64,000 bases of DNA from Halorubellus litoreus. GTDB taxonomy: Archaea > Halobacteriota > Halobacteria > Halobacteriales > Natrialbaceae. Below are positions 52,553-61,639 of this stretch, piece by piece. Numbering within the stretch: position 1 is the first letter of the stretch; each line of letters opens with the position of its first letter. The position numbers and the translations under genes were made by a program. The DNA lies in assembly GCF_037081675.1 (NCBI RefSeq), contig NZ_JAZAQL010000006.1:62001-126000 (forward strand). The letters run 5' to 3'. Under the pieces are notes generated by a model. The model worked only from the letters and a program-made list of their open reading frames with translations, ran no database searches and was not told the origin of the DNA.

Positions 52553-54043
52553 GTGGAACGCGAACTCGGCACCGCCGTCCGCGCTCTCGGTCACCTCGAC
52601 CGTCCACTCGTGCGCGTCGACGATGGCGGCGACGATGGCGAGGCCGAACCCGGTTCCGTCGGGGTCGGTGGTGTGCCCGCGGTCGAACACGCTGTCGCGT
52701 TCGCCCTCGGGGATGCCGGGGCCGTCGTCCGCGACGACGAACCCGTCTTCGGTCGCGGACACCGTGACCGTCGACGCGCCGTTGGCGTGTTCAACCGTGT
52801 TCCCGGACCGCGTCCGGGAGCCAGTCGAACCGTGTTCGACCGTGTTCCGGAAGAGGTTCTCGAACACGGAGACGAGTCGCTCCCGGTCGGCGTGCACGAC
52901 GACCCCCTCTGGGACGTCGAGCACGAGCCCGTCGGTCTCCACCATCGACCACGCGTACGTCGCGACCTCGCCGAGGGAGACGCGCTCTGTCGCCTCCACG
53001 ACGTCGCCTTCGCGGGCGAGTGCGAGGACGTCCGTGATGAGCGAATCCATGCGCGAAAGCGCCTCCTCGGCCGCCGCCACGTTCGGGTCGTCGACCGCGT
53101 CGAGGCGTCCCTGCGCGACCGCGAGCGGGTTCCGGAGGTCGTGACTCAGGACGCTCGCGAAGTCAGACAGGCGCTCGTTCTGCTCGTGGAGTTCGGCCTG
53201 CAGGCGCTTGCGTTCCGTGACGTCGCGCTGGAACCCGAAGTAGTGCGTGAGCTCGCCGTCCTCGTCGAACACCGGCGAGATGTCGAGGTGATTCCAGAAC
53301 GGCGTGCCGTCCTCGCGGTAGTTCCTGATGTCGACCGACGCCGCTTCCTCGTTCTCGATCGCGGCGCGCAGCGTCGCGACCGTCTCCGGGTCGGTGTCCT
53401 CGCCCTGAAGGAACCGACAGTTCCGGCCGACGCTCTCCTCGACTGGGTACCCGGTGAGTCGCGTGAACCCCTCGTTCACGTAGATGAGGGGTTCGTCGTC
53501 GGTGCGGGCGTCCGCGATCGTGATACCGACGTCGGCCTGGTCGACCGCACGCTCGAGGAGGCCGTGGGACTCGACGAGCGTCGCGTGCTCGGCGGCCGCA
53601 CGCAGCCGCTTTTCGAGCACGAGCTCGCTCCCGTCGGGGTGCTTGCGGACGTAATCGGTCGCCTCCGCGTCGAGGAACGCCGCCAGGTCGTCGGTCGCGA
53701 CGGCGTCCGCGTACAGGACGACCGGGAGCGTCGTGCGCTCGCGGAGCGCGTCCAGGATCGCGAGCGCGCTCGGACCGTCGGGGTCCGGGACGAGGACGGC
53801 GACGGTCGCAGCGGTCGCGCCGACGCGCGCCGCCTGCGAGTAGTCCGGTTCGCCCGAATGCACGACGTGACAGCCGCGGTCCGCCGCGAAGGCTCGCACG
53901 TCGAACGCGTCCGCCGTCGGGACGAGTGCGGCAAGTTCCACGTCGTTCACCGTACCGTCGGCGACGTCATTCACCGTACCGTCGGCGACGTCATTCACCG
54001 TCCCATCGGCGACGTCGTCCGACGGATCGGCACCGGCCGTCAT
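52526..54043 (-). CDS. LOV-domain (blue-light) sensor histidine kinase
   Basis: A 505-residue soluble kinase. Residues 11-33 are three VADGTVND repeats (24-bp DNA units, 53941-54012). Residues about 35-155 look like a degenerate receiver. The PAS domain at about 165-275 has the full LOV signature GRNCRFLQGEDT with adduct-forming C209, plus FMN contacts N241 and N251 (IRNYREDGTPFWNHLDISPV) and Q272. Then HisKA with H301 (SVLSHDLRNPL) and HATPase_c with N box (FENLFRNTVEHG), ADDGPGIPEG and GTGFGLAIV. By LOV-kinase precedent, blue light forms a Cys-FMN adduct and changes autophosphorylation. No response regulator is adjacent. ATG at 54043; GTG at 54055 is an alternative. Confidence 0.9.
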   Translation of the reverse strand: MTAGADPSDDVADGTVNDVADGTVNDVADGTVNDVELAALVPTADAFDVRAFAADRGCHVVHSGEPDYSQAARVGATAATVAVLVPDPDGPSALAILDALRERTTLPVVLYADAVATDDLAAFLDAEATDYVRKHPDGSELVLEKRLRAAAEHATLVESHGLLERAVDQADVGITIADARTDDEPLIYVNEGFTRLTGYPVEESVGRNCRFLQGEDTDPETVATLRAAIENEEAASVDIRNYREDGTPFWNHLDISPVFDEDGELTHYFGFQRDVTERKRLQAELHEQNERLSDFASVLSHDLRNPLAVAQGRLDAVDDPNVAAAEEALSRMDSLITDVLALAREGDVVEATERVSLGEVATYAWSMVETDGLVLDVPEGVVVHADRERLVSVFENLFRNTVEHGSTGSRTRSGNTVEHANGASTVTVSATEDGFVVADDGPGIPEGERDSVFDRGHTTDPDGTGFGLAIVAAIVDAHEWTVEVTESADGGAEFAFHGVDVERSG

Positions 54044-54184
54044 CGACTGCACCACGTCCGCGAGGTCATACCAGCATTACGAGGGCAACTTGTATGAGCG
54101 TACCGGGCGGCGGCGCCGTCTCTCGGGTTCGCCGGTCGGGCGTGACCCGAACCGTTAGGTGCGAACGCGCTCGAAGGGGTCGAC

Positions 54185-54715
54185 ATGTATCACGTCGTCG
54201 GATGCAGCGAGTGCAGCGCGCTCCGCATCGTCGAGGGGCGACCGGAGCGCAGTTCCTGTACGCGCTGCGGGGCGAGCAAGCAGTTCTCGAAGCTCAAGCG
54301 GTTCGTGTCGACCGAGGACGTCGACCACGCGCGAGAGGTGCGGGCGTCGATGCTGGCGAACCGCCAGGGCGAGGGGGAGGCGTTCGCGAACGTGGACTCG
54401 TTCGCGGACATGGAGGCCGACGTCGCGGAGGGCGTCGTCGACGACGACGAGTTCCTCGAACGCAGTGGCGTGGACGCGACGGCGGCACAGGAAGCCGCGG
54501 ACCGCGCGGACACGGGGCGCGCGAGTTCGAGCGGGCCGAACAAGCGCGAGGCGGTCCTGGAGGCGCTCGGCGCGCTCGACGAGCCGACGCTCGACGACGT
54601 CGCGGCGTACGCGAGCGAGCACGGCGTGGAGCGCGAGTACGTCGAGCGCGCGCTGGAGAAGCTCGAACGCGCCGGCGAGGTGTCGCGGTCCGGCGGCACG
54701 TACCGCCAGCTCTGA
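54185..54715 (+). CDS. DUF5817-like zinc-ribbon/winged-helix protein
   Basis: A 176-residue protein. The N-terminal zinc ribbon is MYHVVGCSECSALRIVEG with CTRCGASKQF (four Cys in two CxxC). An acidic middle follows, and residues about 115-172 are a winged helix (KREAVLEALGALDEPTLDDV, EREYVERALEKLERAGEVSR). This pairing fits the haloarchaeal DUF5817 family as I remember it. Likely a DNA- or RNA-binding regulator. Monocistronic; a short repeat (AGGCAGGGAGTCGGG, twice, about 54732-54770) follows it. Confidence 0.78.
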   Translation: MYHVVGCSECSALRIVEGRPERSSCTRCGASKQFSKLKRFVSTEDVDHAREVRASMLANRQGEGEAFANVDSFADMEADVAEGVVDDDEFLERSGVDATAAQEAADRADTGRASSSGPNKREAVLEALGALDEPTLDDVAAYASEHGVEREYVERALEKLERAGEVSRSGGTYRQL

Positions 54716-54790
54716 GTCGTCGTCCCGGAGGCAGGCAGGGAGTCGGGCAGTCAGGTAGGCAGGGAGTCGGGGAGTGTGTTCGCCGCGTCG

Positions 54791-55147
54791 TCAGGCGACG
54801 GTGAGGGCGGCGAACCCGAGCAGGGAGTACGCGAGGACGCCGGCGAGCGAGAACGCGGCCTTCAGGCGAAGCGAGCCGTCGGTGCCGGCGCGGTACTCGC
54901 TGGGGTTGGTGACGTCAAATCCGCCGGCGACGCCGACGCCCGCGGACTCCAGGCCCGCGTCGCTCACGGCGAAGGGGACGAGGACGAGTCCGCCGGCGAA
55001 GACGGCGAGGAAGAACAGGACGTTCCTGGCGCCGAGTCCGAGGAGTTCGGTGCCGGCGGCGGCGATGGCGAACGTGAGGACGGCGCCGGCGACGAGCGTG
55101 TGCCGGAGGAGGTGCGCGGTCACCAGTTGGCGCGTTGATGACTCCAT
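54791..55147 (-). CDS. Small membrane protein of unknown function
   Basis: A 118-residue protein with three hydrophobic helices (about 17-38, 42-62 and 94-116) and an external or cytoplasmic loop DVTNPSEYRAGTDGSLRLKA. No family is recognised with confidence. Divergent from the next gene; the 52-nt gap between them is AT-rich (AATTATAATAAGG on the plus strand) and should hold both promoters. Confidence 0.7.
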   Translation of the reverse strand: MESSTRQLVTAHLLRHTLVAGAVLTFAIAAAGTELLGLGARNVLFFLAVFAGGLVLVPFAVSDAGLESAGVGVAGGFDVTNPSEYRAGTDGSLRLKAAFSLAGVLAYSLLGFAALTVA

Positions 55148-55199
55148 ACGAACTGTTAGAAATCCAATTATAATAAGGGTTGGTAGAAAGACACGACTG

Positions 55200-55637
55200 A
55201 TGGGTTACGACTCAGCGTTCGAAACGACCCCCGAACTCGACGCACTCTACTTGTCGACGCCGAACGCAGCAGGACCCGTGACCGACCGCAGCGAAGGACT
55301 CGCCCTGCTCGCCGGCGAACTCGTCGTCGTCAGCCTCGCGCTCGTGCTCGTCGCCGCGAAGAGCACCGCCGACCCCGTCGCCATCGCCGGCATCGTCCTC
55401 CCGCCGACCGCACTCGGCGGCGGCCTCGTCGTCGTCGGCGCCGCCCTCGGCGCACTCCGCACCGCCGACCACGTCGACCCCACCGCCGCCGTCGGCGAAC
55501 TCGGCCTCGGCGTCGCCGCCGCACTCGCACTCACCACCGCCCACCCGCTCGCGCTCGCGACCGCCGGCGGCGTCGCCCTCCTCAGCGCGCGCCTCCGCGT
55601 CGACCTCGGCCGCGTCCGCACCGTCCTCGACCGCTAA
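55200..55637 (+). CDS. Small hydrophobic protein of unknown function
   Basis: A 145-residue protein. The first 35 residues are polar (MGYDSAFETTPELDALYLST), followed by four hydrophobic stretches and a basic C-terminus (RLRVDLGRVRTVLDR). No family is recognised. Its stop codon lies inside a 24-bp tandem repeat that continues 55 nt beyond the gene. Promoter AATTATAATAAGG about 25-40 nt upstream. Confidence 0.68.
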   Translation: MGYDSAFETTPELDALYLSTPNAAGPVTDRSEGLALLAGELVVVSLALVLVAAKSTADPVAIAGIVLPPTALGGGLVVVGAALGALRTADHVDPTAAVGELGLGVAAALALTTAHPLALATAGGVALLSARLRVDLGRVRTVLDR

Positions 55638-55692
55638 GGCGACTCCATCCTCGACCGCTAAGGTGACCCCGTCACCGACCGGTGAGGCGACC
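55621..55692. repeat. 24-bp tandem repeat containing the stop codon of the preceding gene
   Basis: Units 55621, 55645 and 55669. The first spells the end of the gene (VLDR-stop); units 2 and 3 repeat ILDR-stop and TDR-stop-like sequence downstream. Confidence 0.85.
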
Positions 55693-55696
55693 CACG

Positions 55697-56911
55697 TCAG
55701 CGCCCGAGGTCCTCGTGCGCCGACGCCAGATGATTCGACGCCAGCGCCGCCAGCAGCGAGAGCTCGCCCGCCAGCGCACCGACCGCGATGACCTCCGCGA
55801 GCGCCCGCGCGTTCGACCCCGGCGGGTCGCCACCACCGGCGAACCCGAGCACCTCCAGGGCCTCCGACTGCGTCGACAGCTTCGTCCCACCACCGACCGT
55901 CCCGACCTCGAGGCTCGCGAGCGACACCGACGCGTACAGGTCGCCGTCGCGCTCCTCGACGGTCGTGATGGCGTTCGCACCCTCGACGACCTGCGCTTCG
56001 TCCTGGCCCGTCGCCAAGAAAGCGGCAGCGACGACGTTCGCCGCCTGCGCGTTGAACCCGAGACTCCCCGCCTTCGCACTCCCCACGAGGTTCTTGCGCG
56101 TGTTCGCCTCCGCGATCGCCGACGCCGTCGTATGCAGGCGCTCCTCGACGACCTCGCCCGGGATCTCGACGTCCGCCGTCACCGACCGCCCACGACCCTC
56201 CACCGCGTTGATCGCCGCCGGCTTCTTGTCCGTGCACATGTTCCCGGAGAGCGCGACGAGACTCGCCGGCGTCTCCGCCTCGACGACCCCGACCGCTTCC
56301 TCGGTCGCGATCGTCGCCATGTTCATCCCCATCGCGTCCTTCGTATCGTACCGGAACCGGAGGAACACCGAATCGCCGACGACGTACGGCGTCACGTCCA
56401 TGAGTTCGCCGTGACTCGTCGTCGACTCCGCCGCCTCCCGGAGCGCGTCGACGTTCTCGCGCACCCACTCCACGGTCTCCGCCGCCTCGACCACGCCGTC
56501 CACGCGGAACACCGGCGCTCGCGTCATCCCCTCCTTCGTCACGCGCGCACTCGCCCCGCCAGCCGACCGGATCACCGACAGCCCGCGGTTCACGCTCGCC
56601 AAGAGCGCGCCCTCCGTCGTCGCGAGCGGCAACAGGTACTCGCCGTCCGCGTCACCACCAGCGACCTCGACCGGGCCCGCGACACCCACGGGAATCTGGG
56701 TCGCCCCGATCATGTTCTCGATCGCCGACCCAGACGCCTGCTCGGCATCCAGCGCGTACTCGCCGGTCACCGACAGGTCCACGTCCGCCTCCTGCTCGAC
56801 GTACAACCGACGAGCGGTCGCCGCCGTCTCCGCATCAGCGTGCTCCTCCAGTTCGTGCAACCGCAGGTCGCCATCGCGCACTCGCGTCACCAGAGACTCG
56901 GCGTCAGTCAT
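55697..56911 (-). CDS. hmgA: 3-hydroxy-3-methylglutaryl-CoA reductase, class I (NADPH)
   Basis: A 404-residue enzyme, the committed step of mevalonate synthesis for archaeal isoprenoid lipids: HMG-CoA + 2 NADPH to mevalonate. It has ENMIGATQIPVGVAGP, catalytic E100 in LATTEGALLASVNRG, DTKDAMGMNM, the Lys of SGNMCTDKKPAAIN, the Asp of GQDEAQ, GTVGGGTKLSTQ and a C-terminal His (ASAHED). It lacks the N-terminal membrane domain of eukaryotes. This is the target of statin-type inhibitors in haloarchaea. A promoter with CTTTTTTCG lies about 25-32 nt upstream. Confidence 0.97.
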   Translation of the reverse strand: MTDAESLVTRVRDGDLRLHELEEHADAETAATARRLYVEQEADVDLSVTGEYALDAEQASGSAIENMIGATQIPVGVAGPVEVAGGDADGEYLLPLATTEGALLASVNRGLSVIRSAGGASARVTKEGMTRAPVFRVDGVVEAAETVEWVRENVDALREAAESTTSHGELMDVTPYVVGDSVFLRFRYDTKDAMGMNMATIATEEAVGVVEAETPASLVALSGNMCTDKKPAAINAVEGRGRSVTADVEIPGEVVEERLHTTASAIAEANTRKNLVGSAKAGSLGFNAQAANVVAAAFLATGQDEAQVVEGANAITTVEERDGDLYASVSLASLEVGTVGGGTKLSTQSEALEVLGFAGGGDPPGSNARALAEVIAVGALAGELSLLAALASNHLASAHEDLGR

Positions 56912-56933
56912 ACACGACCCGACAGACCCACGC

Positions 56934-56943
56934 GAAAAAAGCC
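56934..56943 (-). promoter_or_regulatory. TATA-like/T-run element between the vWA gene and hmgA
   Basis: GGCTTTTTTC on the minus strand. It can serve as terminator for the vWA gene upstream and as TATA box for hmgA, whose ATG is 23 nt downstream. Confidence 0.5.
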
Positions 56944-56959
56944 CTTCTAGTCGCGCCAG

Positions 56960-59680
56960 TCAATCGTCGTCGTCGTCCGCGTCACCGCTCTGCGCGGACA
57001 CCGCCGTCACCTCGACGTTCACGAGGTGCTTCCCGGTCGTCTCGTCGGACTCGCCGAGCTCCACGAGCATCACGACGTTGTTGTTGTCCCGGCCAGCCTC
57101 GTCGTCCGACTCCACGACGACGATCGCCTGGTTCGAGGACAGGTTCGACGCGACGAGGTCACCGCCCTGACGCTCGTAGTACTGGCGGCCGTCGAGCGTC
57201 AGCATCGACTCCAAGCTCATCTGCCAGCTCGGCGCACTCGCCGACGGTAGCGTCTCCCCGTTCGTGTAGATCTGCACCTCGTGATCCAGGTTCGCCGGGG
57301 TACTCCCGTACGACGTACACGTCGTCAGGTTGTGGTCGGTGCCACCGATTTCGACCTGCTCGTCGTGCGTCGTGTTCGCCTCGCACTCGTAGGACTCAGG
57401 GGTGAACTGGAGCGTCGACCCCTCCTCGACGACGATGTTCGAGTACGCACCGCGCTCGACGCCACCCGTGTACGCGTTCACGTTCTCGCCCGACCAGAGG
57501 TCGTGTGAGCTGTTGTACGTTGCCTCGATCGTCGTCGGTCGACGCAGCACGATGTTGTGCGTCGTCTCCGTGGTGACCGACTCGTTCTCCCACCGCGTGT
57601 GCTCCTCGCCGAGGACGACCGACTCGTTCACCGTCACGTCCCGCGAGGCCGACAACTCGACCAACCGGGACACGAGCACGGGCTCGACCTCGACCGTTCC
57701 GTTCGCGTACTCGATGGTGCGGTTCACGGACGTCTGGAGCGACACCGACTCACCGGCCGCGACCGTCCGCGTCCCGTTCACCCACACGGTGTCGCCGACC
57801 TCGAAGTCCTCCGGGTTCGAGAGGTACCGCGAGACGTTCACGTCCCGCCGAACGCTCCCTTCGTCGAGCGGAATCGTGACGTTACGCGTGACCGTCCGCT
57901 GCTTCTTCACGGAGATCGTCTTGTTCGTCGACTCATTGATGTGGATGACCTCGGTCGTCTCGTTGCGCGCGATGGCGGAGAACACCGAATCGAGCTCGTC
58001 CGTGTCCGACACCGGGATGTACTCGCCCTCGCCGTCCCCGGTCGTCGCGACGTTCTCGAGGACGTTCGCGTTGACGTCGTCACCGACACCGATCGTGTAC
58101 ACCGTGACGTCGTCCGGAATCTCCTCTTGGGCCGTCTCGTACGGATACGGCGCCCCGTCCTCGTCCTTCCCGTCCGTCAGGAGGATGAGCACCTGGTTGT
58201 TCGACGCGTTCCCGTCCGCGCGGAACTCGTCGGACGCGTGCTCGATCGCTTGCGGGATGGGCGTCCCCCCACCGACCTGGAGCTCCGAGAGCGCCGCGTC
58301 CGCGGCGCTCTGGTTGGTCGTGAACTCCTGGTACGTGTTCACGTCGAGTTCCACGTCCGCGCACCGCCACTGGTCCCACCAGTTCGAGTAGACCTCCTGA
58401 CTACAGTAGTCGTACCCGACGACGTTCACCCGGTGTCCCTGGTCGTCCTTCATGACCGAGAGGAACTCGCGGGTCGCGTCCCGAGCCTTCCCCATCTTGT
58501 CGTTCCACTGCATCGACCCGGATTCGTCGAGCACGAACGACACCTCGAGCGGGGGCGTGCCGTTCACGCGCTTCCGGACGGTCGTGTTGTTCCAGACCGT
58601 CTTCGTGCGGTTGTCCCAGTAGAACTCCGTGTCGTTGACCTGGACGTCGACGCTCCCGTCGAGCGGGAGCTGCACGCTCTTGTTCGCCCAGAGCGTCACG
58701 TCGTCGACGACGGTCTCGTTGTCCCACGTCTCCTCCTCGGACGTGTACTCGTGGAGGTTCGCGTTCATGCTCCCGAGGAACGTCACCGTCCCCGAGTACT
58801 CCACGACGTCCCCCGGAGGGGTCACGCCGGCGTACAGCGGCGACGTAACGGGCATCTGAATCCCCTCGCCCGACGGCGTAGAGACGACGCTCCCGGCGGA
58901 GCCCGGGAGGTCGATGACGTCGTACTCGACGTCGAGGTCGATGCTGTCGACGGTGACGGTCTGTGCGTCCTCGTCGACGTTCACGTTCGACGCGCCGAAC
59001 TCGGATTCGAGGTGGTCGGCCCAGCCCCGGTAGTAGTCGTCGCTCGTGACGGTGATGCTGAGCGACTCGGGGCGATCGCAGTTCGACGACGGGTCCGACG
59101 GCTCGAACAGGGCTTCCTGGATCTCCTCGGTCTTATCGATGGACTCCGTGCGGTCGTAGTCGATGCGCATCTCGTCGTCCTCGACGCTCCCCTCGATCTG
59201 GACGACCTGCAGCTGGAGCGCGCCGTCCTGGAAGCCGAGTTCGGGCGCCTTCTGCGTGACGAGGCCGGCGTCGGTGTCCTTCCAGATGGCACCGCCCTCG
59301 TAGGCGATGGTGGACCCACCGTCGTCGTTGTACTCGAGCGCGGATAGCTGCATGGTCGCGGAGCACTCGCCGTTGATCTCTAGCTCTATCTGGCCAGTGT
59401 CGCTGATCTCGGCCTTGTTCGGGTCGACGGCACCCATGGAGACCGCCTCCTGGTTGTTGCCGCGGCGTTGTGCGAGCGACTGAACGCTGCTATCCATCTC
59501 GACGAGCGCTGACGACGCGGCGTCGACGCGTCCTTCCGCGCGGACGTCGTCGGTGACCGCCGTCCCGGACACGAATATCATCGCCGAGCCGGCGATGACG
59601 ATGCCGAAAAGCAGGACGACGCCGACGAGCTCGGAGACGCCACGGTCGTCGCGTTGATTGTGGTTGGATGTGTTACTCAT
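56960..59680 (-). CDS. Type IV pilin-like signal + von Willebrand A domain surface protein
   Basis: A 906-residue protein. The N-terminus, DRGVSELVGVVLLFGIVIAG, is an archaeal class III signal with a long membrane helix, as in the DUF7289-type pilin-like group. Residues about 40-375 are beta-rich. Residues about 385-570 are a von Willebrand A domain with metal site DESGS (VSFVLDESGSMQW), GGGTPIPQA and LLTDGKDED. The remaining part has many N-glycosylation sequons and ends in an acidic DADDDDD tail. Probably exposed on the surface, where vWA domains bind proteins or matrix. ATG at 59680 was preferred over a GTG six codons upstream. Confidence 0.85.
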   Translation of the reverse strand: MSNTSNHNQRDDRGVSELVGVVLLFGIVIAGSAMIFVSGTAVTDDVRAEGRVDAASSALVEMDSSVQSLAQRRGNNQEAVSMGAVDPNKAEISDTGQIELEINGECSATMQLSALEYNDDGGSTIAYEGGAIWKDTDAGLVTQKAPELGFQDGALQLQVVQIEGSVEDDEMRIDYDRTESIDKTEEIQEALFEPSDPSSNCDRPESLSITVTSDDYYRGWADHLESEFGASNVNVDEDAQTVTVDSIDLDVEYDVIDLPGSAGSVVSTPSGEGIQMPVTSPLYAGVTPPGDVVEYSGTVTFLGSMNANLHEYTSEEETWDNETVVDDVTLWANKSVQLPLDGSVDVQVNDTEFYWDNRTKTVWNNTTVRKRVNGTPPLEVSFVLDESGSMQWNDKMGKARDATREFLSVMKDDQGHRVNVVGYDYCSQEVYSNWWDQWRCADVELDVNTYQEFTTNQSAADAALSELQVGGGTPIPQAIEHASDEFRADGNASNNQVLILLTDGKDEDGAPYPYETAQEEIPDDVTVYTIGVGDDVNANVLENVATTGDGEGEYIPVSDTDELDSVFSAIARNETTEVIHINESTNKTISVKKQRTVTRNVTIPLDEGSVRRDVNVSRYLSNPEDFEVGDTVWVNGTRTVAAGESVSLQTSVNRTIEYANGTVEVEPVLVSRLVELSASRDVTVNESVVLGEEHTRWENESVTTETTHNIVLRRPTTIEATYNSSHDLWSGENVNAYTGGVERGAYSNIVVEEGSTLQFTPESYECEANTTHDEQVEIGGTDHNLTTCTSYGSTPANLDHEVQIYTNGETLPSASAPSWQMSLESMLTLDGRQYYERQGGDLVASNLSSNQAIVVVESDDEAGRDNNNVVMLVELGESDETTGKHLVNVEVTAVSAQSGDADDDDD

Positions 59681-60002
59681 GATGGCCCCTGGTTTCACGG
59701 ATGTTTTGTACGAATAGATGTTAAATCTACCGCTGTACGGATGAGAAATATGCTCGGAGAGGACGTGTATTTACAAGCAACGGTGAATTAGGTAATTGAC
59801 AGTAACTCCGGAAGGATTGGAAATCGCCAGCCCGCACGCGGCACCGTTCAGCGCCGACGCCACCGCGCCCCCCCCCGCCCGCCGAGAACCGGCTCGCGCG
59901 CGAGAGCGAAACGCGCCACCTTCGGCGGCGACCGTCGACGCCGACATCGGTCGCTCGCCGCGAGCAGTAGGGTTTTCCTGACGCGGGGCGTCGCTCTCGG
60001 GT
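59681..60002. other. 322-nt divergent promoter region
   Basis: The left part is AT-rich and holds the vWA promoter (ATTTAACATC on the minus strand, near 59720). The right part is GC-rich with a run of nine C at 59868-59876. A TTG-initiated frame (59796-59981) is open but has no sign of being a gene. Confidence 0.5.
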
Positions 60003-61565
60003 ATGACGACGCCTGCGGACCGCGTGTTCACGAACGCGGACGTCCACACGCTCGCCGAGCCAGACGCAACGCACGAGGCCGTCGCCGTCCGCGACGGCCG
60101 GGTCGTGCGCGTCGACAGCGCGTACGAGGTCGACTTCCTCGTCGGCGCGGAGACCGACGTCGTCGACTGCGGCGGCCGGACGCTCCTCCCCGGGTTCGTC
60201 GACGCGCACACGCACATGCTCCAGCTCGGCCAGTACCAGGTGTACGCCGACCTCTCCGACGCCGAGACGCTTGCCGACGCGGTCGCGACCCTGGACGCGG
60301 ACGCGCCGCGCGACCGCGAGTGGCTGCTCGGGTTCGGCTGGGACGAATCCGCGTGGCCCGACGGCCGCTACCTCACTCGCGAGGACCTCGACGCCGTCAG
60401 CACCGACCAGCCGGTCGCCGCCCTGCGCGTGGACATGCACACCGCGGCCGTGAACTCCGTCGCGCTCGACGTCCTCGACGTCGACCATACTGACCCGGAC
60501 GTCCGCACCGACGAGGACGGCGAACCGACGGGCGTGCTCGTCGAGGAGGCCGTGGACCCGCTCTGGGACGCGACCGAGGTCGACCGCGCGGAGGCCCGCG
60601 AGCTCCTCGGCGCCGCTCGCGACTACGCCCACAGGCACGGCGTCACCGCGGTCCACGACATGGTCCGCGAGTCGCCCGCGCCGAAGGTGTACCGCGAGCT
60701 CGACCTCGCCGACGCGCTCGACCTCCGCGTCCGCATCAACTACTGGACCGACCACCTGGACGCGCTCGCTGACGCTGGCCTCGCATCGAATCACGGGAGC
60801 GAGTTCGTCCAGGTCGGCGCGGTGAAGTCGTTCACTGACGGGTCGTTCGGCGGCCGCACCGCGAAACTCGACGAGCCGTACGCGGACGCGGACGCCGACG
60901 ACGCCGACCCGGAGAGCGACGGCCGCGGCGAGTGGGTCGTCGACTCCGATGAACTCAACCGCTTCGTCGACCGCGCCGACGGCTACGACCTCCAGTTCAC
61001 CGCGCACGCCATCGGCGACGAAGCCATCACGGCGACGTTGGACGCGTACGAGCGCACCGACGACCCCGGCGAGGCCCGGCATCGCGTCGAGCACGTCGAA
61101 CTCGTCACCGACGACCACATCGAGCGGTTCGCCGAACTCGGCGTGGTCGCCTCGTGCCAGCCGAACTTCCTCCAGTGGGCCCAGCCCGGCGGGCTCTACG
61201 ACCAGCGTTTGGGGGAAGCGCGTCGAAAGCAGTCGAACCGCTACCGCGACCTCCTGGACGCGGGCGTCGACCTCGCGTTCTCCTCGGACGTCATGCCGAT
61301 GGACCCCATGCTCGGCGTCCATCACGCCGTGAACGCGCCCGCCGACGGCCAGCGCCTCACCGTCACGGAGGCGCTGCGCGCGTACACGCTCGGCGGCGCG
61401 CACGCTGGGTTCGACGAGGACCGCATGGGCACCGTCGAACCCGGGAAGCACGCCGACCTCGTCGTCCTCGACGACGACCCCTGGAGCATGGACCCCGAAG
61501 GACTCCGGGACGTCGACGTCGCGATGACCGTCGTCGACGGCGACGTCGTCCACGACGCGCGCTGA
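60003..61565 (+). CDS. YtcJ-like amidohydrolase
   Basis: A 520-residue metal-dependent hydrolase. Metal motif GFVDAHTHM (HxH) at about 64-72, then HRHGVTAVHDMV, FTAHAIGDEA, ARHRVEHVEL and FSSDVMPMDP supply the other ligands of the amidohydrolase superfamily. The C-terminal sandwich domain is complete (EPGKHADLVVLDDDPWSMDP). YtcJ-type enzymes hydrolyse amides or imines, but substrates are mostly unknown. No signal peptide, so cytoplasmic. GGGTTTTCC about 32 nt upstream may be its TATA. Confidence 0.9.
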   Translation: MTTPADRVFTNADVHTLAEPDATHEAVAVRDGRVVRVDSAYEVDFLVGAETDVVDCGGRTLLPGFVDAHTHMLQLGQYQVYADLSDAETLADAVATLDADAPRDREWLLGFGWDESAWPDGRYLTREDLDAVSTDQPVAALRVDMHTAAVNSVALDVLDVDHTDPDVRTDEDGEPTGVLVEEAVDPLWDATEVDRAEARELLGAARDYAHRHGVTAVHDMVRESPAPKVYRELDLADALDLRVRINYWTDHLDALADAGLASNHGSEFVQVGAVKSFTDGSFGGRTAKLDEPYADADADDADPESDGRGEWVVDSDELNRFVDRADGYDLQFTAHAIGDEAITATLDAYERTDDPGEARHRVEHVELVTDDHIERFAELGVVASCQPNFLQWAQPGGLYDQRLGEARRKQSNRYRDLLDAGVDLAFSSDVMPMDPMLGVHHAVNAPADGQRLTVTEALRAYTLGGAHAGFDEDRMGTVEPGKHADLVVLDDDPWSMDPEGLRDVDVAMTVVDGDVVHDAR

Positions 61566-61608
61566 CACTCGCTCCGGAGCCCGATTCGCGGGCCTTTCAC
61601 GTCACAAG

Positions 61609-61617
61609 AAATATACG
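61609..61617 (+). promoter_or_regulatory. TATA box of the first module-family membrane protein
   Basis: AAATATACG, 23-31 nt upstream of the ATG at 61640; predicts a leaderless transcript. Confidence 0.6.
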
Positions 61618-61639
61618 TCGAGAATCGAGACTTTCGCGT

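Noticed and set aside
57557..59347. Very long open frame antisense to the vWA gene
   Set aside because: Typical of GC-rich DNA; its product is Arg/Val-rich, basic and without motifs, while the sense frame has a pilin-like signal and a vWA metal site.
59796..59981. Small plus-strand frame before the amidohydrolase
   Set aside because: TTG start, Ala/Pro/Arg-rich product over a run of nine C, no ribosome site or promoter at the right distance.
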